A stretch of DNA of 6,378 nucleotides from JBLHKW01 sp047618565 (GCA_047618565.1 JBLHKW010000221.1:1-6378); one strand, 5' to 3'; counted from the stretch's first letter, positions 1 through 6,283 are shown. The notes: generated by a model not told the origin, from the sequence alone. Program-made: numbers and translations.

Positions 1-122
1 TCCTGCAGCTGCGCCGCGCGCTCGCCAGCGGACGGCAGCGCGGACGCGTCGTCTTGCGGCGCCCGGAACGCGAGCCCCATCAAGGGCACGATCCAGATCC
101 ATTTAGGGAGAGATGATTTCAT
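1..122 (-). CDS. Start of an exported protein of unknown function (runs off window)
   Basis: Only the first 40 codons or so are present; the frame is still open at the window edge. The ATG at 122-120 gives a typical export signal: a short basic start (MKSSLPKW), a hydrophobic core (IWIVPLMGLAF), then a polar Ala/Asp/Gln-rich stretch (RAPQDDASALPSAGERAAQL) expected of a mature N-terminus. Cleavage near the FRA-P junction is plausible. No good Shine-Dalgarno precedes the ATG. The same frame stays open upstream to a GTG at 158-156, which is an alternative start with a longer n-region. The gene lies 52 bases after the thyX stop (16 bases if the GTG is used) on the same strand with no visible terminator between, so it probably belongs to the same transcript. 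No domain is visible. That it is a gene rests on the signal peptide and the context; its function is unknown. Confidence 0.5.
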   Translation of the reverse strand, partial: MKSSLPKWIWIVPLMGLAFRAPQDDASALPSAGERAAQLQ

Positions 123-174
123 CGCATTGGGCAACGCAGCCCGGCACAGCAGGTTCACCAGGTTCCGCGGAAAC

Positions 175-963
175 TCACTCGAAGCTCGAGCGCTCGACTC
201 CGATGCGCGCCAGGTCTTCCTCGAGCAGGTCGAAGAGGGCCGACGCGTAACGGCGGATTTCGAACTGCGCGTCGGGCTTCATGCGCTGGTCGAAGAAATG
301 CAAGATGGCCTGCAGCGAGACCGTCCAGTAGGCCTGCGAGTAGAGGTTCTGGGGCAGGCACGAGCGCGCGATCTCCTTGGCCACACCGCGCTCGATGCGC
401 TCCTCGTACAGCCGGTAAGCCGTGTGGCACTCGTCGAGCATGCTCTGGTGCTCGGCCGCATGGTCGAAGTCCGCGGGCAGGTCGACCGAGGCTTGCTTGT
501 TGCCATGCGGCGGGTTCGCGCGCATGACCTGCGGGACGTAGAACTCGGGACTCCACTTCACGTAGCGGCCCGATACCTCGTTCCAGGAGCAGCCCTTGTC
601 CGTGTCGAACATGATCTCGAACACATCGAGGCTGACGCTCTCGCCATCGGCCTCGTAGGTCCGCCAGCAGCTACCGACCTGGTACTTGAACGCCTGCCGG
701 AAGACGAACAGCGGCGCCTTCCAGTGGAAGGTGAAGAAGCTATGTCGATAGGGCGACGTGTGCCCGTGGTCCCACAGGAAGGCGCACAGTTTCTTGTCGC
801 GCTCACCGAAGCTGTCCTTCTGCTTCTCGTAGGAGATGCGCGCAGCGTTGACCACCTTCAGGGCGGGGTCGGTCTGCATGCGATCGACCAGGGCGACGAA
901 ACCGAGATCGTCGTCCAGTGTCGCGATCGCTCCGGCGGGCAAGGGAACCGTACTGATGGTCAT
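175..963 (-). CDS. thyX: Flavin-dependent thymidylate synthase ThyX with a split signature motif
   Basis: A 262-residue protein that makes dTMP from dUMP with methylenetetrahydrofolate as carbon donor and FAD/NADPH as reductant, in the cytoplasm; it is the alternative to ThyA. Family marks seen: N39-AARISY near the start, GHTSPYRH (67-74) and FxFHWKAPLFVFRQ (77-90), matching the ThyX segment that ends in RQ. The signature RHRxxSxNExSxRY is present only in altered form: K93-Y94-Q95-V96-G97 replaces RHRxx, about 28 residues are inserted (roughly 98-125), and the motif resumes as S126-W-N-E-V-S-G-R-Y134. The C-terminal half is conventional: ARSCLPQNLYSQAYWTVSLQ (199-218), then R227 and A232-Q233, matching the LRxxxxAQ region that holds an essential arginine in characterised ThyX. 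Length exceeds the usual 215-250 mainly because of the insertion. The ATG at 963 is the only start consistent with the N-terminus; its own Shine-Dalgarno is weak. It sits 53 bases after the HEAT-repeat gene. The family call is secure; activity with the altered motif is inferred. Confidence 0.93.
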   Translation of the reverse strand: MTISTVPLPAGAIATLDDDLGFVALVDRMQTDPALKVVNAARISYEKQKDSFGERDKKLCAFLWDHGHTSPYRHSFFTFHWKAPLFVFRQAFKYQVGSCWRTYEADGESVSLDVFEIMFDTDKGCSWNEVSGRYVKWSPEFYVPQVMRANPPHGNKQASVDLPADFDHAAEHQSMLDECHTAYRLYEERIERGVAKEIARSCLPQNLYSQAYWTVSLQAILHFFDQRMKPDAQFEIRRYASALFDLLEEDLARIGVERSSFE

Positions 964-980
964 GCCAGGGTGTCTCTCAT
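960..980 (-). other. Possible six-codon upstream ORF overlapping the thyX start
   Basis: The ATG at 980-978 opens a six-codon frame (MRDTLA) whose TGA overlaps the thyX ATG as ATGA. An AGGA at 990-987 sits six bases before this mini-ORF, a better placed Shine-Dalgarno than anything in front of thyX itself. Ribosomes could load here and re-initiate on thyX. The same geometry, with an ATG 17 bases upstream and an ATGA overlap, occurs before the asparaginase gene. It may be chance; nothing in the sequence proves translation. Confidence 0.2.
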
Positions 981-990
981 CGAAGGTCCT

Positions 991-1012
991 GTGGGGAGGG
1001 TGCTCACCCCAC
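991..1012 (-). other. Small GC-rich inverted repeat between the HEAT-repeat gene and thyX
   Basis: GTGGGG at 991-996 is the reverse complement of CCCCAC at 1007-1012, with a 10-base spacer. An alternative inner pairing, GGGTG (998-1002) with CACCC (1005-1009), competes with it. It occupies the 53-base gap after the TAA of the upstream gene. There is no T-run after the stem on the minus strand, so it is not a good intrinsic terminator. It could slow polymerase, protect an mRNA end or affect ribosome access to the AGGA just beyond it. The role is inferred. Confidence 0.3.
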
Positions 1013-1016
1013 TAGC

Positions 1017-3995
1017 TTAACGCGGACGGGGGCCGGACACTAAGACCTCGATACGGGTCTGCGCGCTCCTCGCTCGAGCCGAGTTGCCGATCACGGCCCT
1101 TGCACGCACAGCCCAGACCCTGGCATGCGCATGCTCCCCGCGCCCCAGGGCCGCGAGGGCCCGTGCCTGGTAGGCAGCACCCGCCAGGCGTGCCCGCGGG
1201 TCGGTCTGCGCGGCGAGATCCAGGGGCCCCCAGCGCCGCTCGAGCAGGCCCGACAGCTCCTCACCGTCCACGTCGGCCCGGCGCAGGGCATCGCACCAGG
1301 TCGCCATCTCGTCGTACAGCTCCAGCTCCTCACAGAGCCCGACCAGGTGGTACTGACACGTCAGGATGCGCCCGCGGACCGCCACCGTCGCCGGCTGACC
1401 ACCGTAGGCCACCAGCGCAGCGCGGTAGAAACCGGCCGCCAGGACCGCCCGCGAGCCCCCCTGCACGCGCTCGGCCAGGGCATGCAGCAGCTCGCCGTCG
1501 AGCCGCTCCCACGCCCCGCTTTTCCCCAGGACGGCCTCGAGCTGCCCCGCTGCCGACAGCTGCCGTGCCAGCGAGAGTTCGGCCCGCCAGCGAAAATCCG
1601 AGCGCGCGAGGGGGCGCTCCGCGAAGCGCGCCTCGACATCCCGGGCGGCTGTCGCCCGCGCCCGGACCAACCACAGTGCCGCTCGTTCTCGATCCAGTTC
1701 AGCCCGCCCGGCGAGAAGCGACATCGCCTCGTCGATCAGCAGCGCGGCTTCCTCGTGATCCAGGTCCAGGGGTCCCGGCAACAGGCCCGTGGCCGCGGTT
1801 CGGTCCACGACATCGGCCAGGACGGAGCGCGCGCCGTCGCCCGGGATGCGCGCGATCGCACCCAGGCAGGCGACGCGCACCTCGACCTCGGTACCCGCGG
1901 CAAGCACGGCCTTCAGATGTTCGAGTTCAGCGTGGCGCGCGAGGCCGTCCAGCGCCGTGAAGCGCTGCTCCCAGGCCTGGCCTGAATCGTCCGCCACGCG
2001 CCCCAACAAGGCCAGCGCCGCGCTCCCGCGGCCCTCGCCACAGGCCTTCAGCGCGCGCGTGCGATGCTCGCTGTCGAGGTCGTCAAAGGACTGCGCGAGC
2101 GAGCGCTGAGCCGCCTCGACGGCCGCATCCCCGGAAGCCACACCGTCCAGGGCCGCGAACGCCAGAGCGGCCTCGACCCGCACGAGCCGCGGTCCAGCTT
2201 CTATATAAGGAGAGAGCAGCGCCCGACCGGACGCCGTTGCGCCGAGCGCCGCCGCAGCCACCTCCGCCAGCTGGAGACTGCCGCCGGGGTGCGCACCGAT
2301 CCACGAAACTCCACGCCGCAAGGTCGTCGCCAGGGCTGCCGTTGCACCGTCGTCGCGCAGCTGCATCAGGGCCTGCAGCAGACTGCGAGCCAGCCGCTCG
2401 CGCACTCGAAAATGGGCGTCCTCGGCGGCGGTGCCCTCGAGCGCGTCGAGCGCCTGGGCGAGCCAGGCCTCGACGGCGTCCGCGATCTGCGCGTCCGGGC
2501 CGAAGAGTCCGAGCAGCTCCACCACGGACGTCGAGCGCGTGGATGGATCCGCTCCGAGACGCAGCAGCTCCGCGAGGAATGCGCTCGGAGTCGCGGAGCG
2601 AGGTAACACGCGCAGGCTCTCCAGCTGCTGCGTTCGATCGTAGGTCGACCACACGCTCCGCAGGCGTGGGTCCCGCACTCCGACCGCGGGCAGATCGCTC
2701 AGGACCCGAAAGGCGAACTCGCGCAGCTCGCGGTCCGGATCTACGGCCAGGCTCAGCAGGCTGGCGACAGTCGCCGGTGATGGGTCGCTCAGCGCCGTCC
2801 GACCGAGGGCGCGCAGCGCGAGGAAGCGCAGCCCCGCATCGCGCTCCGGAGCGAGCCAGTACGCACCGCCCTGCCCATCCCAGTGCTCGATGCGCATCGC
2901 GACCGCCTCCCAGCTGGCCTGCATCCCGGCCAGGTCGAGGGTTCGCGCACGCTCGAGCGCTGCCCATGGCTCGGATGCCTGCGCGGCGCACTCGATCAGT
3001 GCGTCGCGTGCCGTGCTCGTCCACGCCCCATCGGAGGCGCTCTCGGAAACGACGCGCCAGAGCAACTCACCCAGGCGCGCGGGGTGGACACGCGCCGTCG
3101 TGGCGAGAACGTCGTTCCAGTCGGGATCCGTCAACAGGGGAATGAGATCGCGCTCGACGGCTTCGATCCCGTCGCTCCAGCCGCGTCGCGCACGCAGCAA
3201 CTCGAAGCTCGCGAGCACGCCGACCGGACGCGCTCGCCGCGCGAGCGCGTGGCGCCATTCTCCCAGGCGCTGCGGACCGGGGCCGCTGCGCTCGAGACTC
3301 TCGAGACCGGCCAGCCAGCGCGTCGCCCGCCCGGCCGCGGGGACATCGAGTAGCCAGTCGATGATCCGTTCCGGCGCCACGAGCTCCCCGGCCACCAGGG
3401 CCGTGAACGCCGCCTGCGCCAGGGCCGGGTCGGGGCTGCGCTCCCACGCCCTGAGCTGCGTCCAGATATGCTGGCGCTGAGCAGGCCCTACCGGGCCCGC
3501 CTGCGTATCCACGACCTGGCTCGCTCCAGCGCTCGTCGGCTCGAATGCCAGGGCGCGCGCCAGGGCGATCTGCGCGGGCGGGAAGGCTTCCAGCATCAGC
3601 CCGTCGCCGTGCTCCGCCAGCGCGCGTCCGAACAGTCCTGCACGGGCGACGGTGTCGATTGCCAGGGCGCGCACATTGGGATGGGGATCCGCGACCAGGG
3701 CGACGACTCGCTGCGCGTTCCCGACGATAGGGCACCAGGCGATCCCGGTATGGGAGCGGCCAAGGGCATCCAGTGCGTCGAACCGGGCCTGCCAATCCGC
3801 AGCTGCGAGGGCCTCGCGCAGCTCGGCCGCGCCCGTCGCCGGATCGAGAGCCCAGGAGCGCACCCGCCACTCGCGACTGACCCGCACGGAGATCTCGCGC
3901 GGCGGCGGCTCCGGCGCGACCTGCGCCGGCGCTGCGCCCCAGCCGGATGCGAGCGCCAGCAGCCAGCACGGGCCGGGGCCTGCTAGGACGGACAT
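1017..3995 (-). CDS. Large exported HEAT/TPR-type helical-repeat protein
   Basis: A 992-residue protein of unrecognised specific function. The start is the ATG at 3995-3993, which overlaps the end of nnrD by 13 bases; the frame stays open further upstream, but that part is an Arg-rich shadow of nnrD. Residues 1-25 look like an export signal: hydrophobic WLLALASGWG (11-20), then A22-P-A24 as a likely signal peptidase I site before a Pro-rich linker. The n-region lacks Lys and Arg, which is atypical. The rest is Ala/Leu/Arg-rich paired helices of HEAT type, clearest near 58-120 (DPHPNVRALAIDTVARAG), 388-437 (DPDRELREFAFRVLSDL) and 600-720 (EVRVACLGAIARI). From about 745 to 985 the pattern is more TPR-like (RAELSLARQLSAAGQLE, FYRAALVAYGG, AYQARALAALGRGEHAHARV). 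No catalytic motif or transmembrane helix is visible after the signal. Such solenoids usually bind proteins; periplasmic or envelope scaffolding is an inference. It is translationally linked to nnrD and followed by thyX. Confidence 0.82.
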   Translation of the reverse strand: MSVLAGPGPCWLLALASGWGAAPAQVAPEPPPREISVRVSREWRVRSWALDPATGAAELREALAAADWQARFDALDALGRSHTGIAWCPIVGNAQRVVALVADPHPNVRALAIDTVARAGLFGRALAEHGDGLMLEAFPPAQIALARALAFEPTSAGASQVVDTQAGPVGPAQRQHIWTQLRAWERSPDPALAQAAFTALVAGELVAPERIIDWLLDVPAAGRATRWLAGLESLERSGPGPQRLGEWRHALARRARPVGVLASFELLRARRGWSDGIEAVERDLIPLLTDPDWNDVLATTARVHPARLGELLWRVVSESASDGAWTSTARDALIECAAQASEPWAALERARTLDLAGMQASWEAVAMRIEHWDGQGGAYWLAPERDAGLRFLALRALGRTALSDPSPATVASLLSLAVDPDRELREFAFRVLSDLPAVGVRDPRLRSVWSTYDRTQQLESLRVLPRSATPSAFLAELLRLGADPSTRSTSVVELLGLFGPDAQIADAVEAWLAQALDALEGTAAEDAHFRVRERLARSLLQALMQLRDDGATAALATTLRRGVSWIGAHPGGSLQLAEVAAAALGATASGRALLSPYIEAGPRLVRVEAALAFAALDGVASGDAAVEAAQRSLAQSFDDLDSEHRTRALKACGEGRGSAALALLGRVADDSGQAWEQRFTALDGLARHAELEHLKAVLAAGTEVEVRVACLGAIARIPGDGARSVLADVVDRTAATGLLPGPLDLDHEEAALLIDEAMSLLAGRAELDRERAALWLVRARATAARDVEARFAERPLARSDFRWRAELSLARQLSAAGQLEAVLGKSGAWERLDGELLHALAERVQGGSRAVLAAGFYRAALVAYGGQPATVAVRGRILTCQYHLVGLCEELELYDEMATWCDALRRADVDGEELSGLLERRWGPLDLAAQTDPRARLAGAAYQARALAALGRGEHAHARVWAVRARAVIGNSARARSAQTRIEVLVSGPRPR

Positions 3996-4864
3996 TCCAT
4001 CGCGGCGCCGAGGTACTCGATCAGATCCGACGCGATCAGCGCGCGCTGGCCGCGCGCCTCGGCCGCCAGGTCTCCGGCGCGACCGTGGTCGTACACGGCG
4101 CGCGTGACCGTATCGAAGAGGCCCGCGCGCTCCTCCACGTGCGCGCCTGCACGCCGGCTCCAGCCCGCCAGGTAGGCTCCGAGAATGCCGGTAAGCACGT
4201 CGCCGCTGCCGGCCGTGGCCATGCCCGGGTTGCCGCTCGCGCAGACCCACGTGCGCTCGCCGTCGCTCACCACGGTCGCGGCTCCCTTGAGCACGCAGAT
4301 CGCACGCGCACGGCGGGCGATCTCCTGCGCACATGCGCTTCGGTCGGCAGCGTCGGCGCCAACGGGCCGCTCGAGCAAGCGCGCGGCCTCGCCCGGATGG
4401 GGAGTCAGGACCACCGGCCCCGCGCAGGACGCGACGAGCTCGATGTCGGGCGCGATCAGGTTGAGCCCCTCCGCGTCGAGCACGAGCGGTCCCCCGAAAG
4501 GCGCATCGAGCAAGCGCAGGACGAGCTGGCGTGCATGGCCCGAGGAGCCCAGCCCGGGGCCGGCGATGCGTGCGTCGTGCGGGTAGCGTTCGACGACCCG
4601 CGGCAGTCGCCCGGCGACGAGGTCGCGCTGCTCGGACAGATCGAGGTAGATCGTCTCGGGCGACGCCACGGCCACGATGGCGGCCAGGTCGAAGTCGAAG
4701 ACACCCAGGGTGACCAGGCCCGCACCGGCGCGCTGAGCTGCGCGTACCACAAGGATGGCGGCGCCGGGCATCGACCTCGAACCGGCGAAGCAGAGCACCC
4801 GCCCGACGCGTCCCTTGTGGGCATCGCTCTCGAGTGCGGGCAGGGCGGGGGGAATTTCACTCAT
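3983..4864 (-). CDS. nnrD: ADP-dependent (S)-NAD(P)H-hydrate dehydratase, stand-alone
   Basis: A 293-residue cytoplasmic repair enzyme of the ribokinase-like fold (YjeF C-terminal/NnrD family). It uses ADP to dehydrate (S)-NADHX or NADPHX back to NAD(P)H, releasing AMP and phosphate. Motifs in order: H16-KGRVGRVLCFAGSRSMPGA (16-35), the family KGxxG...GS...GA signature; AGPGLG (101-106); VLDAEGLN (128-135); LTPHPGE (153-159); VLKGAATV (191-198); and GNPGMATAGSGDVLTG (211-226), with D222 as the expected catalytic aspartate in the anion-hole loop. The C-terminal HGRAGDLAAEARG and ASDLIEYL also fit. Length is normal for NnrD alone; the NnrE epimerase domain often fused in front is absent and no separate nnrE is in the window. 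I chose the ATG at 4864 because MSEIPPAL leads directly into the domain and overlaps the asparaginase stop by 8 bases. The longer upstream frame is a shadow of the asparaginase gene. Confidence 0.94.
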   Translation of the reverse strand: MSEIPPALPALESDAHKGRVGRVLCFAGSRSMPGAAILVVRAAQRAGAGLVTLGVFDFDLAAIVAVASPETIYLDLSEQRDLVAGRLPRVVERYPHDARIAGPGLGSSGHARQLVLRLLDAPFGGPLVLDAEGLNLIAPDIELVASCAGPVVLTPHPGEAARLLERPVGADAADRSACAQEIARRARAICVLKGAATVVSDGERTWVCASGNPGMATAGSGDVLTGILGAYLAGWSRRAGAHVEERAGLFDTVTRAVYDHGRAGDLAAEARGQRALIASDLIEYLGAAMECPS

Positions 4865-5897
4865 GATCAATGACCTCGACACGCCCCACGGCCAGCCCGG
4901 CCCAGTTCGACAGAACTCCGGGACGCCAGCCCGCAAGCTCTTCGAGCTGCGCCCCGTCCAGATGTCCAAAACGCTCCAGCAAGTGGAGCACGACGGCGTG
5001 CAGGCCGCGCAACCCACCGTCGTCCAGCTTGATCGCGAGCGCGCAGTCGGCACCGGCAATTCCGATGCCGTACACGCCCTCGGCCCCGATCTTCGGAAAC
5101 AGGCGCCCGCGCCCCGCGCGCACGAGAGCCGTACACAGGCGTTTGTGTCGTCCCGCGATCGCGTCCGGATTCGCCGCGACGGCCGCGAGCATGCGCTCGC
5201 ACGCGGCGCGCCGCTCGGGCGCCAGGGCGGCGGGGTTGGAGACGCGCGCGAAGAGAGTCGCGAGGGCGCGCAACGGGAGCAGGTACGTGGGCGCGCTACA
5301 GCCGTCGATCGCGAACTGCAAATCGCCCGCCTGCAGGTCGCTCATCTCGGCCAGTGCGCGTCGTACATGTTTCTGGACCTCGCCTTGTGGGTCGAGGTAG
5401 TGGCTGGTCTCCGTGGCCAGGTGGCGTGCCAGCGCGAGGAAACCGGCGTGCTTGCCCGAGCAGTTGTTGTGCAGCGCGGTCGCAGATTCTCCGGCGGCCT
5501 GCAGCGCCGCGCGCGCACGCGGGTCGAGCGGCGACTGTGCACCGCAACGGAGGTCCCCGACGCCAAGGTCGAGCCGTGCGAGCAGGCCCGCCACACAATC
5601 CGTGTGCATGGCTTCCGCGTTGTGGGACGAGAGTGCCAGGGCCAGCTCCAGGTCCGTGAACTGGAAGCGCTCGGCCGCACCGCTCTCGAGCAGCGGCAAT
5701 GCCTGCACCGCCTTGATCGAGCTACGAACGAAGAAGGGCCGCTCGAATTGCCCCTCCCCCGCCAGGACCTCGCCGTCCGGATCCACGAGCACCCAGGCCC
5801 CGCGGTGCTGTGATTCCACGTGGTCCCCACGCCAGACCCGGACCAGGACCGGGTTCTCGGGATAGCCCCCAGCGGCCTTCGTGGTGGAGCCCGTCAT
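4857..5897 (-). CDS. Asparaginase II family protein (Rhizobium etli AnsA-like)
   Basis: A 346-residue protein of the Asparaginase_II family, the third asparaginase class, which is unrelated to the E. coli AnsA/AnsB and plant types. It is expected to hydrolyse L-asparagine to aspartate and ammonia. There is no signal peptide, so it is probably cytoplasmic. Residues match those described for the R. etli inducible enzyme at a constant offset of 11: the SxxK pair S59/K62 in FVRSSIK, S91 in LSSHNAE, C146 and K149 in NNCSGKHAG, and C200 in IDGCSAP. In R. etli the two Cys and the Lys form a zinc site. FPKIGAEGVYG (267-277) probably carries the second catalytic Lys (K269). AGRHK (248-252) is also typical. 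Length is normal for the family. The ATG at 5897 is supported by a strong GGAGG five bases upstream. It is the first gene of the run and its stop overlaps the nnrD start. The family call is firm; asparagine as the true substrate is inferred. Confidence 0.92.
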   Translation of the reverse strand: MTGSTTKAAGGYPENPVLVRVWRGDHVESQHRGAWVLVDPDGEVLAGEGQFERPFFVRSSIKAVQALPLLESGAAERFQFTDLELALALSSHNAEAMHTDCVAGLLARLDLGVGDLRCGAQSPLDPRARAALQAAGESATALHNNCSGKHAGFLALARHLATETSHYLDPQGEVQKHVRRALAEMSDLQAGDLQFAIDGCSAPTYLLPLRALATLFARVSNPAALAPERRAACERMLAAVAANPDAIAGRHKRLCTALVRAGRGRLFPKIGAEGVYGIGIAGADCALAIKLDDGGLRGLHAVVLHLLERFGHLDGAQLEELAGWRPGVLSNWAGLAVGRVEVIDHE

Positions 5898-5914
5898 GTT
5901 GTCCTCCGGCGCAT
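5894..5914 (-). other. Possible six-codon upstream ORF overlapping the asparaginase start
   Basis: The ATG at 5914-5912 opens six codons (MRRRTT) and its TGA overlaps the asparaginase ATG as ATGA, the same layout as before thyX. The strong GGAGG serving the asparaginase start lies inside it. The mini-ORF has only a weak GGGG in front, so translation is doubtful. It is recorded mainly because the geometry recurs. Confidence 0.12.
5903..5907 (-). promoter_or_regulatory. Strong Shine-Dalgarno for the asparaginase gene
   Basis: Minus-strand GGAGG lies five bases before the ATG at 5897-5895, which is near-ideal spacing. It is the clearest ribosome binding site in the window and fixes the start of the first gene. 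The downstream genes rely on overlaps or have weak sites. Confidence 0.75.
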
Positions 5915-5920
5915 GACCCC

Positions 5921-5949
5921 ATTGCCCGCTCCACCGGCTTCGCAGTCAA
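5921..5949 (-). promoter_or_regulatory. Weak sigma-70-like promoter candidate for the operon
   Basis: Minus-strand TTGACT (5949-5944) matches the -35 consensus at five of six bases. After a 17-base spacer comes GGCAAT (5926-5921), a poor -10 with three of six matches. Transcription would begin near 5914, giving a very short leader that still includes the GGAGG. A 10-base palindrome, GTTTCGAAAC (5964-5973), lies just upstream and could bind a regulator. In a high-GC genome the consensus is loose, so this is only a candidate. Confidence 0.25.
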
Positions 5950-6022
5950 GATCCTCGCCCCGCGTTTCGAAACCAACGGCACACGAAGGCCCGTTTTTCG
6001 ACGGAATGACACCGAGTGGCAG

Positions 6023-6191
6023 CCTAGCAGGCCGTTGATAAAGTGCTTCGGCGCCAGGCCGCCAGCATCCGCTTCGGTGTGGAGCCTGGAAACGCAGGCG
6101 AATCGGTGGATTCGGCGAGGTTTTCGGGCGCCGCACCGGAGTGGAGGATGCCGGCCTGGCGCCGAATGACTTTATCAACGGTCTGCTAGCC
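6023..6191. repeat. Imperfect 169-base palindrome A, MITE-like, flanked by CTAG
   Basis: The outer arms 6023-6060 and 6153-6190 are inverted copies matching at 34 of 38 positions; both read CTAGCAGNCCGTTGATAAAG from the outside. The symmetry continues inward with small gaps (GCATCC, CGGTG, AAAC, CGAATC on both sides) to a perfect central hairpin, CGAATC-GGTG-GATTCG (6099-6114). CTAG occurs at both ends (6024-6027, 6186-6189) and may be the target duplication. No transposase is encoded; short open frames through it are palindrome translations. It is probably a non-autonomous inverted-repeat element. I do not recognise the family; CTAG or TA targets are known for some IS5/IS427-group and IS630-family elements, so those are candidates for the mobilising enzyme. 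Confidence 0.75.
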
Positions 6192-6283
6192 CGGATTATT
6201 CATGAAGCGCGAGCCGAATCGACGGCGAAGCCGGCCGGTCGTCGCGTTTGTGCCGCGTCTTCATGAATTATTCGGGCTAGCAG
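6183..6283. repeat. 101-base inverted-repeat element B, MITE-like, sharing a CTAG end with A
   Basis: The arms 6183-6207 and 6259-6283 are inverted copies with 23 of 25 matches. The outside reads CTGCTAGCCCG, followed by an AT-rich block and TTCATGAAG. The interior (6208-6258) is GC-rich with further small palindromes (GGC-GAA-GCC, CCGGCCGG). The arm sequence inside CTAG is unrelated to that of palindrome A, so this is a different element type, and the two overlap only in the CTGCTAGC node at 6183-6190. No coding capacity is visible. The AT-rich arm ends contrast with the GC-rich surroundings, which suggests acquired DNA. Confidence 0.7.

Noticed and set aside
991..1012. Intrinsic terminator before thyX
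   Set aside because: The stem is only six base pairs and no T-run follows it on the minus strand.
127..1020. Long plus-strand open frame of 297 codons opposite thyX
   Set aside because: It is the antisense shadow of a clearly recognised ThyX in GC-rich DNA; its Arg/Val/Leu-rich translation has no family features.
1100..3986. Many plus-strand and alternative-frame open frames across the HEAT-repeat gene
   Set aside because: Their Arg/Pro/Ala-rich compositions are typical of out-of-frame reading in GC-rich DNA, and none shows a domain, signal or ribosome binding site.
3996..4334. Upstream extension of the HEAT-repeat frame by 113 codons inside nnrD
   Set aside because: The extra part is Arg/Gly-rich with no sensible fold and is fully covered by conserved NnrD motifs; the ATG at 3995 leads straight into a hydrophobic export signal.
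4865..5059. Upstream extension of the nnrD frame by 65 codons
   Set aside because: It lies inside the conserved C-terminal part of the asparaginase gene and reads as Ser/Cys/Trp-rich shadow; NnrD homology begins just after the ATG at 4864.
5810..6178. Open frames on both strands across the repeat and control region
   Set aside because: The two strands translate to similar peptides (IKCFGARP versus IKSFGARP) because they read through palindrome A; this is a repeat artefact, not a gene.
6023..6283. CRISPR array or riboswitch
   Set aside because: There are no regularly spaced direct repeats with unique spacers; the structure is inverted repeats. No known riboswitch core was recognised, and the element is not directly joined to the leader of the first gene.
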